Positions 6,736 to 12,469 of a stretch of DNA of 12,469 nucleotides are shown piece by piece. The notes beneath the pieces were generated by a model that was not told the origin of the DNA, searched no databases, and worked only from the letters and a program-made list of their open reading frames with translations. The DNA comes from CAZLPW01 sp964561495 (GTDB lineage Bacteria; Fidelibacterota; Marinisomatia; Marinisomatales; UBA1611). The stretch is from NCBI GenBank assembly GCA_964561495.1, contig CAZLPW010000058.1, positions 1 to 12,469 of the forward strand, in the 5' to 3' direction. Within the stretch, counting starts at the first letter, position 1. Every line of letters begins with the position of its first letter. A program made the position numbers and the translations under genes.

Positions 6736-7548
6736 TTAGCCCTTTGGCCTATATAGAACTCTATAATCAATACCTAATTTCTTTTTTATACTCTTTCCAG
6801 CTTTATCAGCTGATTTTTTTGATGAAAATCCTATCACTCTAACAGCATGAAATCTTCTTCCATTAGTTTCAATAGGTCTAACAATAACATTAAAACCAAT
6901 TTGTGAAACTTGAAGCTTTAAACGTTGAGCATTTGATTCAGTACTAAATGCACCTATTTGAACCAAAAAATGTTTCTGATTTGAAGATAAATCATTATTC
7001 GGTTTTCTAGAATTATAATTGGAAGATGCTTCTCTTAATCCATATTCAGAAATATCAAGACCTGGATACATACTTTTATATAAATATATATAATACCTAG
7101 CAGAATCCTCTTCTCCTATAGCCTGAAAACTATTTACCATTAAGTCAATTACCCTTTGAACATCAGGATAATTGGGATATTCTGTTAGAACTTTACTTAA
7201 ATAACTGCTAGCTTGAGAGTATAATCCTCTTGCAAAAAAATATTCACCAATTTTTATTGCTGCGTCTGGAGCATATTTAGATTTTGGATACTTATCCAAT
7301 AAACTCCCAAATTGCTCTAATGCAGACATACCATCTTGAGTTAATAAAGCTTTTAAAAATAAAACATCGGGATCATTTGGAAATTTAGATATTAATTCAG
7401 GTAATTGTTCTTTCACTCCTGCAGAATTACCTTCGTTTAAAAGCGCAATATACATATCAATATTTTGACTAAATAAATTATTTGAGAATAATATAAATAA
7501 TAAAAAAAATGTCTTAACTATTTGACAAATTTTCAATAATCTTATCAA
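6736..7548 (-). CDS. Secreted TPR protein with C-terminal SPOR (peptidoglycan-binding) domain
   Basis: The product has a signal peptide (hydrophobic 10-22, ending NNLFSQ-N), TPR-like helical repeats at about 30-165 (for example PDAAIKIGEYFFARGLYSQASSYLSKV within 94-120), a polar linker, and a SPOR domain at about 193-267. The domain starts HFLVQIGAFSTESNAQRL and contains RRFHAVRVIGFSSKKSADK. SPOR domains bind glycan strands lacking stem peptides, at septa and other remodelling sites, so the protein likely acts in the periplasm on or near the wall. The first in-frame start is TTG (7546-7548), preceded by AGGT at 8 bases. A second TTG lies four codons further in, and no ATG occurs before residue 32, which would remove the signal peptide. 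It overlaps the upstream TPR gene by 35 bases and is followed after 5 bases by selC. Confidence 0.88.
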   Translation of the reverse strand: MIRLLKICQIVKTFFLLFILFSNNLFSQNIDMYIALLNEGNSAGVKEQLPELISKFPNDPDVLFLKALLTQDGMSALEQFGSLLDKYPKSKYAPDAAIKIGEYFFARGLYSQASSYLSKVLTEYPNYPDVQRVIDLMVNSFQAIGEEDSARYYIYLYKSMYPGLDISEYGLREASSNYNSRKPNNDLSSNQKHFLVQIGAFSTESNAQRLKLQVSQIGFNVIVRPIETNGRRFHAVRVIGFSSKKSADKAGKSIKKKLGIDYRVLYRPKG

Positions 7549-8560
7549 TTTGGATACCTAAATCATTTGGTGTAGTTAATTTTAAGGATAATTTTAATTT
7601 CATTAATTCAGGTCGAATATCACCATTATTTAACTTACTCATTTCTTCAATTAAACTAATAGCCGCTTGATTTTCTCCCTTCTCTTCTAGAACATTGGCT
7701 AATCTAATCACAGCTTCTATGCTATTAGAATTATTTTCTAAAATACGACGATAAAAATTCTCTACCTCACTATATCTACCTAAATCAAAGAGAGCTGATT
7801 CAATTTTTTTAAAAACTGTATATGAATTAATTTGATCTTTAAGAGCAAATAATTCCCAGTTTTCAACGGCTTTTACTAAATCACGAGATGATTCATAAAT
7901 ATCTCCAATATGCTTAAAAGGAAGTCCGTTTTCTGGACAGTTCTTTATCGCTTTTCTAAAAAATGAAAGTGCCTCTTCAATTTTACCATCCTTTTTTAGC
8001 TTAAGCCCTTGATATATATCAAATCTACTTAATTCCTTATTGTTTTTCTTACCAACATATTTTTGAAATTTTTTAGCCAATTGTGCTGCCATATCCCAAT
8101 TCTCTGTATTTTCAGCAATATCTATTAAAAATTCAAATCCCCAAATATTTCTATTATCTAATCTTAAAACTTGTTCTGCTTCATATTTTGCTAAGTCAAG
8201 TCGCTTCATTTCTTGGTAGTCTAAAGCAAGTGATTGGTGAATATCAATTTGAGTAGAAATAGGTAGGTTAAATCTAACTGTTAAGGATTGATGAATCTTA
8301 GCTGCTTGCTCAGGGTTTTCTTTTCTCAAGATATTTCCAAGTTGTAAATATGCATTAATATGATTAGAGTTTTGCTTAACGACCTGACGAAAAAGTGTCA
8401 GAGCTCCTTTATTATCGCCTTTTAATAAAAAATTTAAGCCCTTAGTATATAAATCATCAGACTTAGTTCTGGGAGGCCTCCTTAAACTATAAAAAGCATA
8501 AAACGCTACAAATAAAATACATATTATTAATAAAATTATAATTACAAAACTCAATATCAA
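7514..8560 (-). CDS. lapB: Membrane-anchored TPR protein, LapB/YciM-like
   Basis: One N-terminal membrane segment (residues 2-24) and a basic LRRPPR stop-transfer are followed by TPR-type helix pairs over most of the 348 residues (clear units near 37-66, 191-215 and 256-282). This layout, directly downstream of a LapA-like gene, matches LapB/YciM. In Escherichia coli LapB sits on the cytoplasmic face of the inner membrane and controls lipopolysaccharide synthesis through FtsH-dependent turnover of LpxC. One clear difference is that E. coli LapB ends in a rubredoxin-like metal-binding domain with CxxC pairs. This protein ends TTPNDLGIQIDKIIENLSNS with no cysteine pair, so that module is missing. 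The start is TTG (8558-8560), overlapping the lapA stop by 3 bases in a TTGA arrangement that favours coupled translation. Name by architecture and context; the role in LPS control is an inference. Confidence 0.78.
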   Translation of the reverse strand: MILSFVIIILLIICILFVAFYAFYSLRRPPRTKSDDLYTKGLNFLLKGDNKGALTLFRQVVKQNSNHINAYLQLGNILRKENPEQAAKIHQSLTVRFNLPISTQIDIHQSLALDYQEMKRLDLAKYEAEQVLRLDNRNIWGFEFLIDIAENTENWDMAAQLAKKFQKYVGKKNNKELSRFDIYQGLKLKKDGKIEEALSFFRKAIKNCPENGLPFKHIGDIYESSRDLVKAVENWELFALKDQINSYTVFKKIESALFDLGRYSEVENFYRRILENNSNSIEAVIRLANVLEEKGENQAAISLIEEMSKLNNGDIRPELMKLKLSLKLTTPNDLGIQIDKIIENLSNS

Positions 8561-8904
8561 TAATCCCCACCTTCAGAATCATAAATCCCTTCATCAATTG
8601 CTACATTGCGCAAATCATTAAGTTCATCGCTTAGCCTTCTATTTTTATTTTGAAGATTTCTAATTTGGGACTTAGATGAAAGAATTGAAAAAACCGCAGA
8701 TAAATAACCAAAAAAGATACCTACTGTAAGAGACCCAAGAATAATCATAGAAACAGATGCACGTTCATCTGAAATATTTGTTTTTTTAAATTGTAAAAAT
8801 AATAGATCAACTGCAACTTTAGAGTCCTCACCTGAATTCTGAGTTAAAAAATATACTAAGACAAGAACCAAGGTCATCACAATTAAAATTTTAAATAACT
8901 TCAT
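8557..8904 (-). CDS. lapA: LapA-domain (DUF1049-like) small inner-membrane protein
   Basis: The 115-residue protein has two membrane segments (4-21 and 52-74) separated by a stretch with VDLLFLQFKKT, as in LapA/YciS, where the N-x-x-x-V-x-(F/L)-(L)-F motif follows the first helix. The second helix leads into a coiled coil (about 76-99, SQIRNLQNKNRRLSDELNDL) and an acidic tail. In E. coli LapA partners LapB at the inner membrane in lipopolysaccharide assembly control. Gene order here (lapA then the TPR gene, with stop and start overlapping) is the same as in E. coli. The ATG start is at 8904, 23 bases after the miaB stop. The TGA stop lies two codons before another in-frame TGA, so selenocysteine read-through is not indicated. 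Confidence 0.82.
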   Translation of the reverse strand: MKLFKILIVMTLVLVLVYFLTQNSGEDSKVAVDLLFLQFKKTNISDERASVSMIILGSLTVGIFFGYLSAVFSILSSKSQIRNLQNKNRRLSDELNDLRNVAIDEGIYDSEGGDY

Positions 8905-8927
8905 CTAATTCCCTTTAAATACCCTAA

Positions 8928-10283
8928 TTATAAAATTTCACCTTTAAGACTTATCCCATTTGAACTTAAAATTTTAACCTTTACCTCATCACCAATTTTT
9001 TCATTTTTCATATTAAAATTAACCCATTTATTTGATTCTGTTCTTCCTGCCCACTCATAAACTGATTTTTTTGATATTTTTTCAACTAAAACTTTTTCTA
9101 TTTTCCCTATCATCTTTTTATTGTGGTATAAAGTATGCTCTTTTTGCAGATTTATAACTTCATTGAGACGTTCCTTTTTTACTTCTTCACTAATCTGGTC
9201 ATCATATTCTACTGCTTTAGTTCCTCTTCGTTTTGAATATTTAAACATAAAAGCTGAATCAAATTTTATTTCCCTCATTAGATCAAGTGTATCTTTAAAA
9301 TCAGATTTATTTTCCCCTGGAAAACCAACAATAATATCAGTTGAAATGCCTACGCCAGGAAGAATAGTTCTAATCTTATTTGCCAGAAGCAAAAATTGAT
9401 CTCTAGTATAAGTTCTATTCATTCTTTTTAAAATGTAATCACTCCCTGACTGTAAAGGTAAATGAATATAATTACATATATTATCATTTATAGACATTGT
9501 ATTCAATAAATCAACAGTAATGTCTTTGGGATGTGGAGAGGTGTATCTTATTCTTTTTATTCCATTTATTTGTGCTAACTCATTTAATAAATGATGAAAT
9601 TCAAATCCATCACATTTATAGGAATTAACATTCTGCCCCAATAATGTAATTTCTACAAAACCATCTGATACTGCTTGTTTAGTTTCTGATACTATACTTG
9701 CAATAGTACGACTTCGTTCCCTCCCCCTAGTAAAAGGGACAATACAAAAGGTGCAAAATTTATCACACCCTCTCATAATTGATATCCATGCATTTATGCC
9801 TTCTTTCCTGCTTGGAAACAAATCATCATATACTTCAAACCTAGAAAGTTTAGTATCAACAACATTTTTTAAGTTTAAGTTAGTACGCTTTAATATTTTA
9901 GGAAGTTTTCGATATGAATCTGGACCAAGAATTATATCAACATATGGTTTATTATCTAATAATTCATGTTTTAAACTTTGAGCCATGCAACCTACAACAC
10001 CAATTAAAAGGGTTGGTTTTTTTTTCTTTAATTTTCTATAACGGCCTAATTGGGAATGTACTTTATCCTCTGCATGGTCTCTTATTGAACAAGTATTAAT
10101 CATTAAAACATCTGCATTCTCAATATCCTCGGTATTCTCATAGCCCTCTTTTATTAAAATTTGTTCTATAAGCTCCGAATCTGCAACATTCATTTGGCAA
10201 CCATAGGTTTCTATATGATATTTCTTTCTGCTATCTAAATTACTTGTAAATATTTGTTTTTGTTTAACTTGTGCTATTTCCAT
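8928..10283 (-). CDS. miaB: tRNA-2-methylthio-N6-dimethylallyladenosine synthase MiaB
   Basis: Radical-SAM methylthiotransferase that adds a methylthio group to i6A at position 37 of tRNAs reading UNN codons. The three domains are complete. The N-terminal UPF0004 domain has its cluster cysteines C29 (TYGCQMN), C65 (NTCSIRDHAEDK) and C99 (GVVGCMAQ). The radical-SAM core has C173-x3-C177-x2-C180 (MRGCDKFCTFC), then TLLGQNVNSY, LPLQSGSD and TDIIVGFPGE. The C-terminal TRAM domain is at about 386-450. NTCSIRDHAEDK distinguishes MiaB from MtaB and RimO. At 451 residues it has normal length. It starts at ATG 10283, which has no clear Shine-Dalgarno; the leader instead carries a tandem TGTAGTC repeat 5 to 22 bases upstream. 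It is the first gene of the miaB-lapA-lapB-SPOR-selC run. Confidence 0.96.
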   Translation of the reverse strand: MEIAQVKQKQIFTSNLDSRKKYHIETYGCQMNVADSELIEQILIKEGYENTEDIENADVLMINTCSIRDHAEDKVHSQLGRYRKLKKKKPTLLIGVVGCMAQSLKHELLDNKPYVDIILGPDSYRKLPKILKRTNLNLKNVVDTKLSRFEVYDDLFPSRKEGINAWISIMRGCDKFCTFCIVPFTRGRERSRTIASIVSETKQAVSDGFVEITLLGQNVNSYKCDGFEFHHLLNELAQINGIKRIRYTSPHPKDITVDLLNTMSINDNICNYIHLPLQSGSDYILKRMNRTYTRDQFLLLANKIRTILPGVGISTDIIVGFPGENKSDFKDTLDLMREIKFDSAFMFKYSKRRGTKAVEYDDQISEEVKKERLNEVINLQKEHTLYHNKKMIGKIEKVLVEKISKKSVYEWAGRTESNKWVNFNMKNEKIGDEVKVKILSSNGISLKGEIL

Positions 10284-10287
10284 AATA

Positions 10288-10307
10288 CGACTACATATGA
10301 CTACAAA
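10288..10307. repeat. Tandem 10-bp repeat at the miaB start (CGACTACATA TGACTACAAA)
   Basis: Two adjacent 10-base units, CGACTACATA (10288-10297) and TGACTACAAA (10298-10307), differ at two positions. On the minus strand they read TTTGTAGTCA then TATGTAGTCG, and end five bases before the miaB ATG. A 10-base period places both copies on the same face of the helix, as in a protein-binding site. The same core recurs in the inverted repeat at 10396-10434. Confidence 0.6.
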
Positions 10308-10395
10308 ATGGGTTTTTTAGTAATTCACCCATAGGTTTTAATAATTCTTCTCTTCTCTTAATATTTAATCAAGGTAATTTTAATCAAACTATATA

Positions 10396-10434
10396 AACGA
10401 CTACATATTTTCATCATTTTATTATGTAGTCGTT
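10396..10434. repeat. Perfect 12-bp inverted repeat AACGACTACATA / TATGTAGTCGTT
   Basis: The arms AACGACTACATA (10396-10407) and TATGTAGTCGTT (10423-10434) are exact complements separated by 15 bases. The 11-base core ACGACTACATA is repeated once more at 10287-10297, next to the miaB start. No T-run follows on either side, so it is not an intrinsic terminator. It may be a dyad operator for a regulator of the miaB unit, or, taken with the copy at 10287, the ends of a small MITE-like element of about 147 bp. No target-site duplication is evident. Confidence 0.65.
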
Positions 10435-10647
10435 CATTTATCAATAAACTTAAATATTCATCTCAAATACTAATAGAAAAATATACACAGAATACCTAAA
10501 TAAACATAAAATTCACAAATCTAAATACATATCTTAAATCATATCCCTAAATAACAAAAAATAAGTAATTGTTCCTTTTCTTATCCCATATTTCAACTCC
10601 ATCATGGGGTTTATTATTTTATGGACTGATTGTATGTAAATTATAAA

Positions 10648-10907
10648 ATGAATATAAATCTACTAATAGTATTAATCATCTGGTTCTGTAAAGGAATGAT
10701 TTACTTGAATTAGGTGGTAATTTAATGGATGGTGGTTACCAAGTTCTTAATAATGATGATGGTGTTGTTTATTCACAATTGATAGTAATGAATAAAGATT
10801 ATCATATAGAGTATTGGGATAATGGACAGAAGAAGTGGGAAGGAACTTACAAGGATGGGAATTTGATTTCTTCAAAACTATGGAACGAAGATGGCAGGGT
10901 TAAATGA
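10648..10907 (+). pseudogene. Small YwqK/MORN-type secreted protein gene, split by a one-base frameshift
   Basis: The 3' frame (ATG 10725 to TGA 10907) gives 60 residues with one MORN_2-type repeat, YWDNGQKKWEGTYKDGNLI, followed by the usual family ending (LWNEDGRVK). That frame is open upstream to 10692 and adds RNDLLELGGNL. A second frame, from ATG 10648, encodes a signal-peptide-like start (MNINLLIVLIIWFCK) and runs into a stop soon after. The two fit together if one A is missing from the short A-run at 10690-10692. The result would be an 86-residue protein with a signal or weak lipoprotein peptide, which is what YwqK/MORN proteins of this type carry. The 60-residue ORF has its own plausible Shine-Dalgarno (AGGTGG, 7 bases before ATG 10725), so an internal start is possible. 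Other explanations are a sequencing error or a decayed gene. The function of such proteins is not established. Confidence 0.6.
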
Positions 10908-11032
10908 ATAACCCTTTTCACAACTATCAGTTCCCATTCAATCTGTAGGGAATAATTTTACTAGCCTTATCGCATCCCAAATTTTATGGCTATATAAGAA
11001 AAGGGAAGATTATTTTGATATTTTTAATTAAT

Positions 11033-11962
11033 CTACCTCGATGCAATATTAAAAAAATAATCTAATGGGTTTTGCGCTGTACCATAATAATGTATTTCAT
11101 AATGTAGATGTGGTGCCGTAGATCGGCCAGTATTACCAGTTAAACCAATAATATCTCCACGTTTAACTTTTTCACCGTGCTTAACATTAATTTTGGAAAG
11201 ATGAGCAAACAAGGTAGTATATCCATGATCATGATTTAATTTAATATGATTACCAAAACCGCCAACATAATAAGCACGCTTCACAATCCCATCTGCAGGT
11301 GCGTATATAGGTGTTCCACTCTTAACCGTAATATCTTGACCTTGATGAAATCTTCTAGCACCATCAATAGGGTCTTTGCGATAACCATATCCTGAATTTA
11401 GGTATCCTCCATCTACAGGACGTATCGATGGAATACTCTTAATTCGATCAATATCAGTTTTTACTTTGTTATATATTGAATTATAGCTAGAGAGCTCAAG
11501 ATTTACTTCCCTAGAGATTTTTTCTAAATCTAATTCCAGAACAGACAGTTCTTTTACAACTGCTGGGGCAAGATTATCAACTAAGAGCTTATCCTCTAAA
11601 GATCTACCACCAATACCTAATTTGCGTATATCTCTATCTATCTCAGGCATGCCAGCATATGCTCTTACAGCTCTATCTTTATTTTCAATTTCATCCATCT
11701 GAAAATTAATTTTTTCTAATCGATCTCTTAGCCCTTCTAAATTTGAAGCCATATTTTTATAATTAGATTTAAAATCTTCGATCCTCTTTTCATATAAAAA
11801 TTTGCTTAATAAGTCCGCGCCAAAAAACATTGTACCCATAAAAAGGACAGACAAGAGGATAGAAATAGAAAAAATTTGTGAACTTGTGAAATGCCATTGT
11901 CGCACTCCCTTATCAGTCTCACGATGTAAAATAAAATTATTTGATTGTAATGGTTTTTTCAT
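11033..11962 (-). CDS. Membrane-anchored M23 (LytM-type) zinc metallopeptidase
   Basis: Envelope protein predicted to cut peptidoglycan cross-bridges or stem peptides, or to activate other wall hydrolases. A cytoplasmic N-terminus (1-27) leads to one membrane helix (about 28-48) and periplasmic coiled-coil segments (about 55-98 and 136-172). The LytM domain occupies 180-300. All metal and catalytic residues are present: H206 and D210 (FHQGQD), H254 (FAHLS) and H285-x-H287 (APHLHYE). It is therefore likely an active enzyme rather than a degenerate EnvC/NlpD-type activator. The common preceding block GYGYRKDPIDG is also present. The start is ATG 11962, with AAGGA ten bases and GCGGA immediately upstream. 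It follows the coiled-coil gene on the same strand after 98 bases. In many Gram-negative bacteria this peptidase type lies beside bactofilin genes and acts in cell shape; no bactofilin is visible in this window. Confidence 0.92.
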   Translation of the reverse strand: MKKPLQSNNFILHRETDKGVRQWHFTSSQIFSISILLSVLFMGTMFFGADLLSKFLYEKRIEDFKSNYKNMASNLEGLRDRLEKINFQMDEIENKDRAVRAYAGMPEIDRDIRKLGIGGRSLEDKLLVDNLAPAVVKELSVLELDLEKISREVNLELSSYNSIYNKVKTDIDRIKSIPSIRPVDGGYLNSGYGYRKDPIDGARRFHQGQDITVKSGTPIYAPADGIVKRAYYVGGFGNHIKLNHDHGYTTLFAHLSKINVKHGEKVKRGDIIGLTGNTGRSTAPHLHYEIHYYGTAQNPLDYFFNIASR

Positions 11963-12003
11963 TCCGCGATTTTCCTTACAGCCCGAAATTTTACACTAAT
12001 TTG

Positions 12004-12021
12004 TTTATTTTGCAAAATAAA
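12004..12021. repeat. 18-bp perfect palindrome between the coiled-coil gene and the M23 gene
   Basis: TTTATTTTGCAAAATAAA is its own reverse complement. It sits in the 98-base gap between two minus-strand genes, about 42 bases upstream of the M23 start codon. It could be an operator at a promoter for the peptidase gene. A hairpin of this composition would be weak and has no loop, so a terminator role is unlikely. Confidence 0.4.
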
Positions 12022-12060
12022 ATTTAAAAAATTTATTATTAATTTTAACAACTAAATTCA

Positions 12061-12459
12061 TTAATTAGCAGATTCAATTTTGTCACTTTTGATTTTAGAT
12101 CCAGCATCTACTTCACTTTTTTCATTATCATGATTAGTGGGATTTTCAGACTCCATATCAAATTCCATTTTAATTGAATTCACCTCTTCATCTTTATCTA
12201 TAATATTCTTCTTATATTTATCAATATCATTGATAATTTGAAAAAATTCTACATTTCCTGAAAATGATGCATTATGATCAATCTTAGTTTTTGAATAAAC
12301 CAAACGTCCTAAATCTTCATAAGATTTATTTATTTGCCTTTGAAGTTGCAAAATATCATATTTTATTTTTGATATCCGAGTTAGTTCTTCCGTCTTATTT
12401 AAGGCAACTCGACTCATCTCCTCTGCTTTTTCTACAGCGGAGCTACTCCATTCTCTCAT
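12061..12459 (-). CDS. Small coiled-coil protein of unknown function upstream of the M23 peptidase
   Basis: I do not recognise a family. The 132-residue protein has no signal peptide and no membrane segment. Residues 8-60 are helical with heptad character (EKAEEMSRVALNKTEEL, then YDILQLQRQINKSYEDLG). The pattern YDILQLQRQINKSYEDLGRLVY resembles small cytoplasmic proteins in which repeated helices precede an L.....YE.LG..VY motif. Residues 62-100 are a second helical stretch, and the tail (100-132) is polar, acidic and lysine-rich and probably disordered. ATG 12459 is preceded by AAAGGA with a short spacer, one of the clearest Shine-Dalgarno sites in the window, so the start is firm and the gene is complete. 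It lies 98 bases upstream of the M23 gene on the same strand; whether both are one transcript depends on the palindrome in the gap. Confidence 0.7.
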   Translation of the reverse strand: MREWSSSAVEKAEEMSRVALNKTEELTRISKIKYDILQLQRQINKSYEDLGRLVYSKTKIDHNASFSGNVEFFQIINDIDKYKKNIIDKDEEVNSIKMEFDMESENPTNHDNEKSEVDAGSKIKSDKIESAN

Positions 12460-12469
12460 GTTGTCCTTT

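Larger units (their letters stand above)
10284..10647. other. Non-coding intergenic region upstream of miaB
   Basis: About 360 bases with no open frame that looks like a protein. The half next to miaB (10287-10434) carries the TGTAGTC repeats and a hairpin-capable ATGGGT/ACCCAT pair (10308-10313 and 10327-10332). On the minus strand a TATATA box (about 10391-10396) lies directly beside one repeat half-site and could be the -10 of the miaB promoter, although no good -35 is seen. The half from 10435 to 10647 is plain A/T-rich sequence. It contains only a weak CCCAT/ATGGG pair (10585-10589 and 10604-10608) followed by TTTATTATTTT, which could be a poor plus-strand terminator. Confidence 0.6.

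Noticed and set aside
8557..8559. TGA stop of the lapA-like gene as a selenocysteine codon, given the nearby selC
   Set aside because: Read-through meets a second in-frame TGA two codons later, and no SECIS-like hairpin or conserved extension is visible.
9121..10099. Three plus-strand open frames inside miaB
   Set aside because: They are antisense to a complete, motif-rich MiaB and show no recognisable protein features.
10396..10434. Intrinsic terminator at the 12-bp inverted repeat
   Set aside because: The loop is 15 bases, the stem is not G/C-rich, and no T-run follows on either strand.
10287..10434. CRISPR array
   Set aside because: The copies are too short, one is inverted, and they lack regular spacer lengths; no cas gene is near.
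10905..10907. TGA stop of the MORN-type gene as a selenocysteine codon
   Set aside because: The protein already ends in the usual family manner (NEDGRVK), and the following codons do not resemble a conserved extension.
10931..10992. Hairpins TTCCC/GGGAA and TAGCC/GGCTA as terminators between the MORN-type gene and the M23 gene
   Set aside because: The stems are only five pairs with loops of 11 to 21 bases and no proper T-run follows, so I could not support a terminator.
11802..11999. Plus-strand open frame over the M23 gene N-terminus
   Set aside because: It is antisense to the membrane anchor of the peptidase and has no independent support.

Overview
The window is AT-rich and reads as a chromosomal segment of a Gram-negative-type bacterium with an outer membrane. 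Evidence for that includes a polysaccharide export cluster, an outer-membrane-like barrel protein, a SPOR/TPR protein, LapA/LapB-like proteins and an M23 envelope peptidase. The style (weak Shine-Dalgarno sites, MORN/YwqK-type small protein, tRNA-Sec, LapA-LapB-SPOR order) would fit an FCB-group marine lineage such as Candidatus Marinimicrobia. That placement is an inference from memory, not a result of a search.

Region 1 (8-5277, all minus strand) is a surface polysaccharide export operon. In transcription order it holds a PHP-domain tyrosine phosphatase (CpsB/YwqE type), a short SLBB-domain secreted protein, a Wzc-type chain-length regulator fused to a tyrosine autokinase, an ABC-2 permease (Wzm/TagG type) and an ABC ATPase (Wzt type). 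The ATPase is abnormal. After the Walker A half it changes inside an A-tract into what looks like the C-terminal end of an SGNH/GDSL hydrolase, so it lacks the signature motif and Walker B. The permease appears to start upstream of its first ATG, at an ATA codon preceded by a Shine-Dalgarno-like site.

Region 2 (5278-6583) is a divergent intergenic region followed by one plus-strand gene for a secreted, probably beta-barrel protein of unknown function.

Region 3 (6635-10283, minus strand) is a compact unit: miaB, a lapA-like gene, a lapB-like TPR gene, a TPR+SPOR gene and finally selC, the tRNA for selenocysteine (anticodon UCA). The genes overlap or lie a few bases apart and two appear to use TTG starts. 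The selC gene implies that the organism decodes some UGA codons as selenocysteine. No selenoprotein gene and no selA/selB is visible here.

Region 4 (10284-11032) is mostly non-coding. It carries four copies of a TGTAGTC(G/A) motif, two in tandem next to the miaB start and two forming a perfect 12-bp inverted repeat about 115 bp further upstream. It also holds a small YwqK/MORN-type gene that is broken by an apparent one-base deletion.

Region 5 (11033-12459, minus strand) has a small coiled-coil protein followed by a membrane-anchored M23 (LytM-type) peptidase with all metal ligands present.
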